From positions 1 to 56,375 of the forward strand of contig JANQFL010000042.1 in assembly GCA_028277845.1 (NCBI GenBank): 56,375 nucleotides of DNA, written 5' to 3'. This stretch comes from Sneathiellales bacterium (GTDB lineage Bacteria; Pseudomonadota; Alphaproteobacteria; JANQFL01). Below are positions 24,212-33,103 of this stretch, piece after piece. The stretch's first letter is position 1; every line of letters begins with the position of its first letter. The translations under genes and the position numbers were made by a program. Below the pieces are notes generated by a model, which was not told the DNA's origin, searched no databases, and saw only the letters and a program-made list of their open reading frames with translations.

Positions 24212-24772
24212 ATGGCGGCGAGCGAACCGCAGCTTTGGCACGGCACGACGATCTTGTCGGTGCGCAAGGGCGATACCGTGGTGGTGGCCGGCGACGGCCA
24301 GGTGTCCATGGGCCAGACGGTGATCAAGGGCAACGCCCGCAAGGTCCGTCTGCTGGCCGACGGCCGCGTGGTGGTCGGCTTCGCCGGCGCCACGGCCGAT
24401 GCCTTCACCCTGGTCGAGCGGCTGGAAGCCAAGCTGGAACGCCATCCCGGCCAGTTGACCCGGGCCTGCGTCGAGCTGGCCAAGGACTGGCGGACCGACC
24501 GGTATCTGCGCCGCCTGGAGGCCATGATGGCCGTGGTCGATGCCGGCACGAGTTTGGTTTTGACCGGCACGGGCGACGTGCTGGAGCCGGAAGACGGCCT
24601 GATCGCCATCGGTTCGGGCGGCAACTACGCCCTGGCCGCGGCCCGGGCCCTCGTCGACCGCGACGACATGGACGCCGAGGCGGTGGCCCGCCGGGCCATG
24701 CAGATCGCCGGCGAAATCTGCGTCTACACCAACGACAATATTCTAGTTGAGAGTTTGAAGACCACGTCATGA
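24212..24772 (+). CDS. hslV: ATP-dependent protease proteolytic subunit HslV
   Basis: 186 aa. Ntn hydrolase of the ClpQY protease. The N-terminal nucleophile Thr12 follows WHG, to be exposed by cleavage. Catalytic context GDGQVSMG and [11 protein letters not shown] match HslV, and the C-terminal NILVESL is typical. GAGGATGAC sits just before the ATG. The stop overlaps hslU (ATGA). Divergent from the phosphopantetheinyl transferase gene. Confidence 0.97.
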   Translation: MAASEPQLWHGTTILSVRKGDTVVVAGDGQVSMGQTVIKGNARKVRLLADGRVVVGFAGATADAFTLVERLEAKLERHPGQLTRACVELAKDWRTDRYLRRLEAMMAVVDAGTSLVLTGTGDVLEPEDGLIAIGSGGNYALAAARALVDRDDMDAEAVARRAMQIAGEICVYTNDNILVESLKTTS

Positions 24773-26079
24773 CATCCTTTAGCCCGCGCGAAATCGTTCA
24801 CGAGCTTGACCGCCACATCGTCGGCCAGGACGACGCCAAGCGCGCCGTTGCGATCGCTTTGAGAAACCGCTGGCGCCGCCAGCAGCTGCCGGAAGACCTG
24901 CGCGACGAAGTGCTACCGAAAAACATCCTGATGATCGGCCCCACCGGCGTCGGCAAAACCGAAATCTCGCGCCGCCTGGCCAAGCTGGCCCATGCGCCGT
25001 TCATCAAGGTGGAGGCCACCAAGTTCACCGAGGTGGGTTATGTGGGCCGCGACGTGGAGCAGATCGTGCGCGACCTGGTGGAAATCGCCATCACCATGAT
25101 CCGCGAACGAAAACGAAAAGAAGTCACCGCCAAGGCCGAACTGGCGGCCGAGGACCGGGTGCTCGACGCCCTGGTCGGCGAGGGCGCCAGCGAGGACACG
25201 CGCCAGAAGTTCCGCAAGATGCTGCGCGAGGGCCAGCTCAACGACAAGGAAATCGAGGTCGAGGTCAACGATGCCGGCGGCGGCGGCCTGCCCACCTTCG
25301 ACATTCCCGGCATGCCCGGCGCCCAGATGGGCATGATCAATTTGAACGACATTTTCGGCAAGGCCATGGGCGGGCGCACCAAACCCAAGCGCATGACCGT
25401 CGAGGACAGCTATGAGATCCTCATCGCCGAAGAATCCGACAAGCTGCTCGACGAGGAGGACGTGGTTGCCGCCGCCATCGACCTGGTCGAGCAGAACGGC
25501 ATCGTCTTCCTGGATGAGCTGGACAAGATCTGTGCCCGCACCGAACGCATGGGCGCCGACGTCAGCCGCGAGGGCGTGCAGCGCGACCTGTTGCCGCTGA
25601 TCGAAGGCACGTCGGTGTCGACCAAGCACGGCACGGTCAAGACCGACCATATCCTGTTCATCGCCTCGGGTGCCTTCCATTTGGCCAAGCCCAGCGATCT
25701 GCTGCCCGAACTGCAGGGCCGGCTGCCGATCCGGGTCGAGCTGCAGCCCCTGAGCCGCGATGACTTCCGCCGCATTCTGACCGAGCCGGAAGCCAGCCTG
25801 GTGACACAGTACAAGGCGCTGATGGGCACCGAAGACGTGACGCTGGAGTTCCAGGAAGACGGCATCGAAAAAATCGCCGACCTGGCCGCCGAGATCAACA
25901 ACACGGTCGAGAACATCGGCGCCCGGCGGCTGCACACCATCCTGGAGCGCGTGCTCGACGACATCAGTTTCACCGCCACCGACCAGCCGGGATCTTCGGT
26001 GACCGTCGATGCGAACTACGTGCAGGAACACGTCGGCGACCTGGCCGGCGACGCCGATCTGAGCAAGTTTATTTTGTAG
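24769..26079 (+). CDS. hslU: ATP-dependent protease ATPase subunit HslU
   Basis: 436 aa, AAA+ unfoldase that feeds HslV. Walker [10 protein letters not shown], pore loop VGRDVEQI (GYVGRD), the inserted I-domain (about 110-235) and Walker [11 protein letters not shown] are present, as is the arginine-finger region [15 protein letters not shown]. Its C-terminus ends SKFIL, the hydrophobic tail that docks into HslV. Translationally coupled to hslV. Confidence 0.97.
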   Translation: MTSFSPREIVHELDRHIVGQDDAKRAVAIALRNRWRRQQLPEDLRDEVLPKNILMIGPTGVGKTEISRRLAKLAHAPFIKVEATKFTEVGYVGRDVEQIVRDLVEIAITMIRERKRKEVTAKAELAAEDRVLDALVGEGASEDTRQKFRKMLREGQLNDKEIEVEVNDAGGGGLPTFDIPGMPGAQMGMINLNDIFGKAMGGRTKPKRMTVEDSYEILIAEESDKLLDEEDVVAAAIDLVEQNGIVFLDELDKICARTERMGADVSREGVQRDLLPLIEGTSVSTKHGTVKTDHILFIASGAFHLAKPSDLLPELQGRLPIRVELQPLSRDDFRRILTEPEASLVTQYKALMGTEDVTLEFQEDGIEKIADLAAEINNTVENIGARRLHTILERVLDDISFTATDQPGSSVTVDANYVQEHVGDLAGDADLSKFIL

Positions 26080-26106
26080 ACTGATTTATTCAGGCGATGC
26101 TCAGGA

Positions 26107-26421
26107 TTACTGAGTCCATACGGCGTGAAGGATCAGGGTAAGAAACGAACAAAACAGTAGCGATGCACCCGTCAGGTTGCACCTTCGCTCGGCAATCAGT
26201 TCGTGTTGCAAGTTTTCCGTCACTACCGGCGCCGCACGTCTTGCCGCCTCACCGAATCGTTCACTTGATTCCAGCTTTTCCCGTTTGAGCGCTGCCTTGC
26301 GAATGGCCCAGCTCTTAATCGGCGGGACTGCGAAAGCAATTGAACCGCAAAGCCCAAGCGCGCCCGACGTGATCGATGCGTATTGACCAACGAAAACGTC
26401 GAAAAGCAACGCGAAAAGCAA
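26107..26421 (-). CDS. Small two-span membrane protein, unknown
   Basis: About 104 aa (start uncertain, a TTG at 26421; other TTG codons lie a few residues later). Hydrophobic spans at about 17-36 and 83-101 flank a charged central helix (AALKREKLESSERFGEAARRAAP). It follows the XRE gene by 6 bases on the same strand. No family recognised. It has the base composition of the low-GC cassette. Confidence 0.45.
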   Translation of the reverse strand: MLFALLFDVFVGQYASITSGALGLCGSIAFAVPPIKSWAIRKAALKREKLESSERFGEAARRAAPVVTENLQHELIAERRCNLTGASLLFCSFLTLILHAVWTQ

Positions 26422-26427
26422 CGAAGT

Positions 26428-26874
26428 CTACTCCGTTCTGGTTTTAGGCGCCGGCGTGCCGGGAGAAAAATCAATTTCCAATATCCGACCGGCTGGTTTT
26501 TCAATATTCGAATTCGGTGTGTTGCTTGCGGCGGCCTCTACCCTGCTCTTTACAATCGCACGCAATGCGTCGCGTTCAGAAACAAGGGAGTCAATCTCGG
26601 CTGCGGTCGTCAAGACAAGGCTTTCCCCACACGCATCAGCGTAGCGTGCCATCAGATCGAGAGGCGGCATGTTTTCGACCTTGCCGTTTTCCAGCTGGGA
26701 AACTCGCGGTTGGGAGATGTCGAGCGCCGCTGCCATTTTCTTTTGGGTCAATCCTGCGCGGCTGCGCATCGCACGCAAAACGGCACCGGCGGATTTTGCC
26801 ATTTCGGCGACGATCCAGGCATCGTGCAGTGCCGGATCCAGTCGTTTTTTCTCAATAAGGTCCTTTATGCTCAT
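26428..26874 (-). CDS. XRE-type regulator, possible antitoxin
   Basis: 148 aa. Residues 29-88 are a clear helix-turn-helix: AGAVLRAMRSRAGLTQKKMAAALDISQPRVSQLENGKVENMPPLDLMARY. A C-terminal tail of 50 residues contains coiled-coil-like SLVSERDALRAIVKSRVE. The start ATG overlaps the stop of the upstream gene (ATGA). The order toxin-like gene then helix-turn-helix gene is that of HigBA systems, so an antitoxin role is possible. Confidence 0.75.
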   Translation of the reverse strand: MSIKDLIEKKRLDPALHDAWIVAEMAKSAGAVLRAMRSRAGLTQKKMAAALDISQPRVSQLENGKVENMPPLDLMARYADACGESLVLTTAAEIDSLVSERDALRAIVKSRVEAAASNTPNSNIEKPAGRILEIDFSPGTPAPKTRTE

Positions 26875-27233
26875 TCCACAACCTGACCTTCAAGCAACCT
26901 TTTATCAGCCCGCTTGACGAAATCGAATAGCCACTCAACCAACTCGGAGCGGCCCTCTGCAAATGCGGTCGCCAACAACGTCACCCGTTCCTCGTTGTCC
27001 TCACCTTGCACTTGAATAGCGCATCTGATCGGCCCGTCCGTAAACAACCAGATGTCGTTTTCGCCGGTTCGAGTCCAATCGTGGCGGGCGGCTCCGAATC
27101 CCTGGGTGTAAATTTGGTCGAGGCTTCCCAGCAAGCTGATGTACGCTTCCGTATGGTCGCGCGGCATCCCGGTCACCAGCAGCCTGTTCAGTTCATCCTC
27201 CGCATTGAAGCCCGGACCACAAACGTAATGCAC
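26871..27233 (-). CDS. Unknown 120-aa protein upstream of XRE, toxin-like position
   Basis: 120 aa from a GTG at 27233. Not recognised with confidence. The order WTRTGENDIWLFTDGPIRCAIQVQ followed by a charged segment and a C-terminal KRADKRLLEG helix loosely recalls small beta-strand-rich RelE/HigB-like proteins, but no conserved catalytic set is visible. It is coupled by ATGA to the XRE gene. Upstream DNA is AT-rich. Confidence 0.5.
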   Translation of the reverse strand: MHYVCGPGFNAEDELNRLLVTGMPRDHTEAYISLLGSLDQIYTQGFGAARHDWTRTGENDIWLFTDGPIRCAIQVQGEDNEERVTLLATAFAEGRSELVEWLFDFVKRADKRLLEGQVVE

Positions 27234-27464
27234 GCCTTCACCAAATATAAGCTATAGATTATAAATATTCAAGAAAGGATGTTCGAAAGTGCCGTTATTT
27301 TATATACAAAAACAATTTAAACAACTTATAGATGAAGTCTTGCCAGTCGCCGGAAGAAGGAACTGATCGAATGAGTTGACATTAATCGTTGCGTTCCACG
27401 CGCCATCACTTCCGGAGAAATGCAGCTCAATATCGCCCGTCAACGACGCTTGTGGCACGAATAC
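27234..27464. other. AT-rich intergenic stretch, no gene seen
   Basis: From 27240 to 27340 the DNA is clearly AT-richer than the flanks, with runs such as TATAAATATTC and TTATTTTATATAC that could serve as promoters for the cassette on the minus strand. The rest, to 27464, has no supported gene. Confidence 0.4.
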
Positions 27465-27947
27465 CTACAGGTACTTCTCAAGGGTATCCGCGTAGGGCGC
27501 GAAGCCGAGTTTGGCGTAGGCGGCGCGGGCGCGGTCGTTGGCGTGCAGGACGCCGAGCCGGACGACCTTGATGCCTTGGGCGCGGAAATGGTCCTCGGCG
27601 GCCGCCATCAGGGCCGGGGCGACGCCGCTGCCCCGAAAATCCGCTGCGACGAAAATGTCGCCGATCCAGCCGTAGGGTTTCTCGTCCGCCGTGATGTAGG
27701 CCTCACCCGGCTCCTGATAGCAGAGCAGGAACCCGGCCGGTTCGCCGTCCACCTCGGCGACGAACACGCGGCCGTGGTCCTTGGCGACCCGCTTCTCCTC
27801 CAGGGCCAGGAAACCGTCGGCGATCTCGGCGCCGGGCAGGCGGTTGGCATGCAGGGCGTGTTCGGTGTCCTGCAACCCGGCCATGTATTCGACCAGCAGC
27901 GGCCGGTCGGAAGGTACGGCGTCGCGCACGGTGATGGTGCCGGTCAT
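27465..27947 (-). CDS. GNAT family N-acetyltransferase
   Basis: 160 aa. Motif A is GWIGDIFVAADFRGSGVAPALMAAAEDHF, binding acetyl-CoA pyrophosphate, and the C-terminal NDRARAAYAKLGF is motif B. Acceptor unknown. Start ATG overlaps the stop of the XRE gene (ATGA). Last gene of the lutABC-smr-xre-GNAT string. Confidence 0.87.
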   Translation of the reverse strand: MTGTITVRDAVPSDRPLLVEYMAGLQDTEHALHANRLPGAEIADGFLALEEKRVAKDHGRVFVAEVDGEPAGFLLCYQEPGEAYITADEKPYGWIGDIFVAADFRGSGVAPALMAAAEDHFRAQGIKVVRLGVLHANDRARAAYAKLGFAPYADTLEKYL

Positions 27948-28312
27948 TTCGTTTTGTCCTTGTCTTTATCGAGCACGTCCATCAGGCGGTCGACCCGGTC
28001 GTCGGGCATGTCACGGATGTCCCGGGCCAGGCGGTTGGCCAGTTCGGTGGCCTTGGGGCTGAGGCCGGAGGTGTCGATGGTGATGCGCGGGTGGGAGAGC
28101 TGGGCCAGGCGTTGCAGTTCCTCGGCCTCGTCCCAGATGATGTTGAAATAGCCGCAGATACGCTGCACCAGGTCCCAGCTCGGCCGGCCGCGGTGGCCGT
28201 GTTCGAGGGCCGAGAGATAGGCGGCGGAGACGTTGAGGTCGGCGGCCATCTGCTTCAGCGTCACCGGCTTGGCCTTTCTCAGCGCCCGCACCTTTTCGCC
28301 GAACGGTGTCAT
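27944..28312 (-). CDS. XRE family transcriptional regulator
   Basis: 122 aa. Helix-turn-helix at residues 5-70: VRALRKAKPVTLKQMAADLNVSAAYLSALEHGHRGRPSWDLVQRIC. A coil-like tail (MPDDRVDRLMDVLDKDKDK) follows. Such short regulators next to smr genes are common in alphaproteobacteria. Its start overlaps the smr stop (ATGA). Confidence 0.9.
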   Translation of the reverse strand: MTPFGEKVRALRKAKPVTLKQMAADLNVSAAYLSALEHGHRGRPSWDLVQRICGYFNIIWDEAEELQRLAQLSHPRITIDTSGLSPKATELANRLARDIRDMPDDRVDRLMDVLDKDKDKTK

Positions 28313-28902
28313 AAGCTGCTCCGATGCCGTCTGAGAAGCACGTAGAACGCGCCCGAACCGCCGTGTCTGGGCTGGGCCGGCTGCATGGCCAGGATGCGCT
28401 GGCGGTTGCCCGGTTCGTTGAGCCAGCGCGGCACCATTTCCTTGAGCACGCCGCGCGAGCGGTCCGGCATGAAGCCGATGTCGTCGTCCTTTTGCGCCGA
28501 GCCCTTGCCGGTGATCACCAGCACGCAGCGGGCGCCCTGGCCGTGGGCGCGGGCGATAAAGGCGTTGAGCGCCCGATGGGCCTTCTCCTGGGTCAGGCCG
28601 TGCAGGTCGAGGCGGCCGTCGATCGCCATGCGGCCGCGGCGGAATTTATCGGCGGTGCGTTTGTCCAGGCCCGGCGCCGCACCCTTGGGGGCGGCAGATT
28701 CGAGCGCGACCGGTTTCAAGCCGGGTTTGGCGATGCGGCCGTCGGGCGGCGCCGGATCCTTGGGCCGCCGCTCGGGCGTGGCCGCATCGGGGTGCCTGGT
28801 GGTGCCGGGTTTCTCTTTGCGCTTGTCGGCGCCGGCCATGGCCTGACGCCACAGCTTTTCCTCGTCGGGGGTCAGGCGGCGGCCGCCGTCATTCCTGCCC
28901 AT
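28309..28902 (-). CDS. Smr domain protein
   Basis: 197 aa. The Smr domain begins at RLDLHGLTQEKAHRALNAFI (the LDLHG motif) and contains VLVITGKG and the C-terminal GGSGAFYVLLRR. The first 85 residues are charged and disordered. Smr domains have DNA nicking or RNase activity; free-standing ones (MutS2-like C-terminal modules) are linked to nucleic-acid processing. The 5' end overlaps lutC by 14 bases. Confidence 0.88.
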   Translation of the reverse strand: MGRNDGGRRLTPDEEKLWRQAMAGADKRKEKPGTTRHPDAATPERRPKDPAPPDGRIAKPGLKPVALESAAPKGAAPGLDKRTADKFRRGRMAIDGRLDLHGLTQEKAHRALNAFIARAHGQGARCVLVITGKGSAQKDDDIGFMPDRSRGVLKEMVPRWLNEPGNRQRILAMQPAQPRHGGSGAFYVLLRRHRSSL

Positions 28903-29587
28903 CGTCGACCAGCACGATGTGCAAACGCCGCGGCCCGTGCGCGCCCATGTAAAGCTGTTGGGCGATGTCGGCGGTGCGCGAGGGACCGGTGATCATATTG
29001 ACCGTGCGCGGCATGGGCGCCGGACCGTCGCCGCCGTCACGCGCCCGCAGACGGGACCACACCTCCTCATAGGTGCCGGTGACCTGGGAGGTCTTGAGCA
29101 CCACGATATGGTTTTCCGGCATGAAGTTGAGGGTGGTGGGATTGTCCGGCCCGCTGTGCAGCACCAGCGTGCCGGATTCGGCCACGGCGGCGAAGGCCGG
29201 CGTGACGCTGGTGGCATCGGCGTTTTCCGCCCGGCCCTTCTCGACGGTCAGCAGCGGCCGGTCCTGCCACGGGATGGCGTCCAGCGCCGGATCGGGCGCG
29301 GCGCGGATTTCGCTCGGCAGGTTGTTGGCGGCCAGATAATCGGCGACGGCGCCGGGAACGGCGTCCAGGCCGTCAACCCGGTCGACGGTGGTCTCCACAG
29401 CCTCGGCCATCCTGACGAACAGGTCGACCTGTTCGCCGTGGGGGATCTGCGCCCGGGCCGGTATGAGGTTGGCCTTGGGCGCCGTCATGCGTGCCTCCAG
29501 CGCTGCCTTGTCGGCCCCGTCCACCGGTCCGCGTCCGAGGCCGCGGCGGATACCGTCGAGGATGGCTTGGCGCGAACTCGACGTCAT
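28889..29587 (-). CDS. lutC: Lactate utilisation protein C (YkgG family)
   Basis: 232 aa, DUF162 family. Part of the LutABC complex that oxidises L-lactate to pyruvate. The family pattern VTPAFAAVAESGTLVLHSG, NFMPENHIVVLKTSQV and MITGPSRTADIAQQLYMGAHGPRRLHIVLVD is clear. The start ATG at 29587 overlaps the lutB stop (ATGA). The reading frame stays open far upstream in another frame of lutB, but this start is conserved. Confidence 0.92.
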   Translation of the reverse strand: MTSSSRQAILDGIRRGLGRGPVDGADKAALEARMTAPKANLIPARAQIPHGEQVDLFVRMAEAVETTVDRVDGLDAVPGAVADYLAANNLPSEIRAAPDPALDAIPWQDRPLLTVEKGRAENADATSVTPAFAAVAESGTLVLHSGPDNPTTLNFMPENHIVVLKTSQVTGTYEEVWSRLRARDGGDGPAPMPRTVNMITGPSRTADIAQQLYMGAHGPRRLHIVLVDDGQE

Positions 29588-31011
29588 CAGGCCGACCTCC
29601 CCCGTTGTCTGCGCCATTGGTCCTGGAAGGTTTGACCGGCTGGCGCCGGCAGGTCGCGGGTCGCGGTCCAACCGCCCGCCAGCGGCAGCTTGGCGATGCG
29701 TTTCCTGCGCCCGCCCAACAGCGACAGCCCCCGGACCGCCAGCCGGGTGCCGACACGGTAGAACGCCGGGTGCTTGGCCAGCCAGGCCCAGGCGCCGACG
29801 CCGAAGCGTTCGGCCGGTGGTGTCACGTTGCTCTCGAACGCCCGCTCGCGCCAACGCCGCAGGATGGACGGCAACGGGATGCGCATGGGGCAGACATCCT
29901 CGCAGCGGCCGCAGAAGGTGGAGGCGTTGGGCAGATGGCGGGCTTCCTCGATGCCGATGAAGTGGGGATCGAGGGCGGCGCCGATGGGACCGGGATAGAC
30001 CCAGCCGTAAGCATGCCCGCCGACGGCGTGATAGACCGGGCAATGGTTCATGCAGGCGCCGCAACGGATGCAGCGCAGCAGCTCGCGGTCCTCCGATCCG
30101 GCCAGCTTGGAGCGGCCGTTGTCGAGCAGCACCACGTGGAAGGACCCCGGCCCGTCCAGGTCGTCGTCGCGCCGCGGTCCGGTGGAGAACGTGGTGTAGA
30201 CGGAAAATTCCTGCCCCGTGGCCGAGCGTGCCAGCAGGCGCAGGATGGTGGACGCGTCCTCCATCGTCGGGATCACTTTTTCCAGGCTGGCGATGACGAT
30301 GTGCATCTTGGGCAGGGATTGGGTCAGGTCGCCGTTGCCTTCGTTTGTGACGATGACCGTCGAGCCGGTCTCGGCGATGAGGAAGTTGGCACCGGTGATG
30401 CCGACATCGGCGTCGATGTATTTCTGGCGCAGGATCTCGCGCGCCTCGTTGACCAGCATACGGCCGTCCGACTGGCGTTCGGTTTTGCCGTATTTCTGGT
30501 GATGCTCGAAGAACAGGTCGGAGATCTGGTCCTTGGTCTTGTGCACCGCCGGGCCGATGATGTGGCTCGGCGGTTCGTCGGCCAGCTGGATGATGTATTC
30601 GCCCAGGTCCGTCTCGATGGGCAGGACGCCGTTTTCCTCGAGGAACGGATTGAGGGCGATTTCCTCGGCGATCATCGACTTGCCCTTGGTGCAGGTCTTG
30701 GCGTCGACCGAACGGCACAGCTCGAGGATGGTGTCGCGGGCCTCTTTGGGTGTCGTGCACCAATGCACCTGGCCGCCGGTCTCGATGACCTTCTGCTCGA
30801 AGCGCTCCAGGTAATAGTCGAGATGGTCGAGTACGTGCATCTTGATGGCCACGCCCTCGTCGCGCAGGTCGTGGAACTCGGGCAGGCGCGAGATGGCGGC
30901 GGCGCGGTTGCCGGCGAAACCGGTTTCCACCCGGTGCAGGGCCTGGCGCAGATTGTCGTCCTTCAACGCCTTGGACGCGGCGTTCTTGAAATCGTGGGCG
31001 GTCGCTTTCAT
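29587..31011 (-). CDS. lutB: Lactate utilisation iron-sulfur protein B
   Basis: 474 aa. Two 4Fe-4S clusters are suggested by CIRCGACMNHCP and FCGRCEDVCPMRIPL, with the DUF162-like domain at the N-terminus (TKGKSMIAEEIALNPFLEENG). Electrons from lactate pass through these clusters. It follows lutA by 9 bases and overlaps lutC. Confidence 0.95.
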   Translation of the reverse strand: MKATAHDFKNAASKALKDDNLRQALHRVETGFAGNRAAAISRLPEFHDLRDEGVAIKMHVLDHLDYYLERFEQKVIETGGQVHWCTTPKEARDTILELCRSVDAKTCTKGKSMIAEEIALNPFLEENGVLPIETDLGEYIIQLADEPPSHIIGPAVHKTKDQISDLFFEHHQKYGKTERQSDGRMLVNEAREILRQKYIDADVGITGANFLIAETGSTVIVTNEGNGDLTQSLPKMHIVIASLEKVIPTMEDASTILRLLARSATGQEFSVYTTFSTGPRRDDDLDGPGSFHVVLLDNGRSKLAGSEDRELLRCIRCGACMNHCPVYHAVGGHAYGWVYPGPIGAALDPHFIGIEEARHLPNASTFCGRCEDVCPMRIPLPSILRRWRERAFESNVTPPAERFGVGAWAWLAKHPAFYRVGTRLAVRGLSLLGGRRKRIAKLPLAGGWTATRDLPAPAGQTFQDQWRRQRGRSA

Positions 31012-31020
31012 GGCCCGGCC

Positions 31021-31788
31021 CTACCTTTCGCCGCCGGCAATGGGCGGGGTGCCGTCGTCGCCGGCCAGCACCTCGGCCACGTGGCGCACGGCGATGTTGG
31101 AGCCGTCGCGCTTGAGCTTGCCGGCGATGTTCATCAGGCAGCCGAGATCCCCGGCCAGCACCGTGTCGGCGCCGGTGGCGGTGATATCGCTGGTTTTGCG
31201 GGTCACCATCTCGTCGGAGATTTCCGGGTATTTGACGCAGAACGTGCCGCCGAAACCGCAGCAGGCGTCGCCCTTCTCCAGGTCCTTCACCTCGAGCCCC
31301 TCGACCGAGGCCAGCAGGTACCGGGGCTGTTCCCGCACGCCCAGTTCGCGCAGGCCCGAACAGGAATCGTGGTAGGCGGCCACGGCGTTGAATTTGGCGC
31401 CGACCGACGTCACTTTGCGCACGTCGGCCAGGAACGACGTCAGCTCGAATGTTTTGTCCGCCACGCGCTTGGCCTTATCGGCCATGGCCGGGTCGTCGGC
31501 GAACAGGCGCGGATAGTGTTCACGGATCATGGCCGCGCAGGAGCCGCTCGGCGCCACCACGTAGTCGAAATCCTGGAAGGCGGCGATGACGTTGCGGCCC
31601 AGGTCTTTGGCATCATTGCGGCTGCCTGAATTGTAGGCCGGCTGGCCGCAGCAGGTCTGGGTATCGGGCACGTGCACGATGCAGCCGGCGTCTTCCAGCA
31701 GCTTGACGGTGGCGAAGCCGACGCTGGGCCGGAACAGGTCGACCAGACAGGTGACGAACAAACCTACATTGACGGGCGAGTCGGCCAT
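31021..31788 (-). CDS. lutA: Lactate utilisation protein A (CCG domain)
   Basis: 255 aa. Two CCG motifs bind the [4Fe-4S]-type cluster: TQTCCGQPAYNSGSRNDA and KGDACCGFGGTFCVKYPEIS. Homologous to GlpC/GlcF-type subunits. First gene of the lut operon; the unit A-B-C is intact. It starts 99 bases from the mltA stop, and no regulator of the GntR/LldR type is adjacent. Confidence 0.94.
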   Translation of the reverse strand: MADSPVNVGLFVTCLVDLFRPSVGFATVKLLEDAGCIVHVPDTQTCCGQPAYNSGSRNDAKDLGRNVIAAFQDFDYVVAPSGSCAAMIREHYPRLFADDPAMADKAKRVADKTFELTSFLADVRKVTSVGAKFNAVAAYHDSCSGLRELGVREQPRYLLASVEGLEVKDLEKGDACCGFGGTFCVKYPEISDEMVTRKTSDITATGADTVLAGDLGCLMNIAGKLKRDGSNIAVRHVAEVLAGDDGTPPIAGGER

Positions 31789-31887
31789 GGCGGTGGTGCA
31801 ATCGGTTGTGCGGCGATATGTCGGCTAGAATAACGATCACGCGCAAAGCGGCAAGACGGAACGGATACGGTGCCGTATCGGGAAGAT

Positions 31888-33084
31888 CTAGGAGCCGGGC
31901 CCGGCCACGCGCGGCAGCAGGATCCAGTAGCGGCCGGGCTGTTTCATACGCCCGGCGATGTCGGCGGCGGTCTTGCCGAACCCGAAGAACACGTCGCCGC
32001 GCACCGGCCCGCGAATGGCGCCGCCGGTGTCCTGGGCGATCATGAGCTGCCGAAACGCCGGGGTCTTGCCAGGCGACGGCAGCGAGGTTTCGAGCCAGAG
32101 CGGCGCGCCCAGCGGCAGATGCGTCTTGTCGATGGCCAAACTGCGTTCCGGCGTGAGCGCCACGCCCAGCGCGCCGATGGGGCCGTCGCCGGCCAGCGGC
32201 CGGAAGAAAATGTATGACGCGTTCATGGCCATGACGGTTCGGGCCTCGGCCGGATTGTCCGCCAGCCATCGGCGGATCGCCTGCATGGACACGGTTTCCT
32301 TGGTCATGGCGCCGCGGCGGATCAGTTCGCGGCCGATGGCGAAATAGGGGTGGCCGTTGTGGCCGTCATAGCCGACCCGCAGGATCGAGCCATCGGCCAT
32401 GCGCACCCGGCCCGAGCCCTGGATGTGGAGAAAGAACGCGTCGACCGGATCATCGACCCAGGCCAGCTCCAGCCCCTTGCCGCCCAGCGATCCGCCGTCG
32501 ATGGCGGTGCGGTCGTCGAAGGGCACCAGCTTGCCGTCCACCACCCGGCCGGCGATGCGTCGGCCCTTCAGGTCGGCGCGGAACTGGCCGAGGCTGACCA
32601 GCACCAGATCATCCGGCCGGCGGTAGAGAGGCACGCTGTATCGGCTATCGGCGGCAACGGCGCCGCTGAGCTCGGCCTCGTAGTAGCCGGTGAACAGGCC
32701 ATCCCGTTCCCCGTTATTGCTGACGGCGTAGGGCCGGAATGTGCGTTCGAAGAAGGCCCGCGCGGTGGCGTTGTCGCCGGGCGGGACGGCCAGGGCGGCG
32801 TCGCAGGCCGTCTGCCAATGGGCCTCGGTCACCGTGAGGGTATCGAGTGTGAAAGGCTGCTTGGCGGCGCGTAGAACAGTCTTGGGACAGCCCTGGACGA
32901 ACGCCGCAAGAGCCTGGGCATGGTCGTCGCCGGCCCAACTATTTAGTTCATTGAATGCGGCGGGTTCCAGCACCAACCGGTCGGCCACCGGTTCCGGCGC
33001 CGGCCACAGCCACCAGGCCAGCAGGGCGGCCACGGCCAATCCGGCGATTGCCAGGGCAACAATCGCGAGCTTGCGTGGCGTCAT
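31888..33084 (-). CDS. mltA: Membrane-bound lytic murein transglycosylase A
   Basis: 398 aa. An N-terminal hydrophobic anchor (IVALAIAGLAVAALLAWWLW) is followed by the MltA domain and the 3D domain. The catalytic Asp lies in MIAQDTGGAIRGPVRGDVFFG, and FTGYYEAELSG is the MltA signature. It cleaves peptidoglycan to anhydromuropeptides. It follows the Tim44-like gene by 19 bases on the same strand, the usual alphaproteobacterial order. Confidence 0.95.
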   Translation of the reverse strand: MTPRKLAIVALAIAGLAVAALLAWWLWPAPEPVADRLVLEPAAFNELNSWAGDDHAQALAAFVQGCPKTVLRAAKQPFTLDTLTVTEAHWQTACDAALAVPPGDNATARAFFERTFRPYAVSNNGERDGLFTGYYEAELSGAVAADSRYSVPLYRRPDDLVLVSLGQFRADLKGRRIAGRVVDGKLVPFDDRTAIDGGSLGGKGLELAWVDDPVDAFFLHIQGSGRVRMADGSILRVGYDGHNGHPYFAIGRELIRRGAMTKETVSMQAIRRWLADNPAEARTVMAMNASYIFFRPLAGDGPIGALGVALTPERSLAIDKTHLPLGAPLWLETSLPSPGKTPAFRQLMIAQDTGGAIRGPVRGDVFFGFGKTAADIAGRMKQPGRYWILLPRVAGPGS

Positions 33085-33103
33085 AGGCGGTCAGGGAAAC
33101 CGG

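Noticed and set aside
29491-31629. 712-aa plus-strand open frame
   Set aside because: It lies opposite lutB and lutA, which have clear iron-sulfur motifs; the plus frame is GC-skew-driven and shows no domain.
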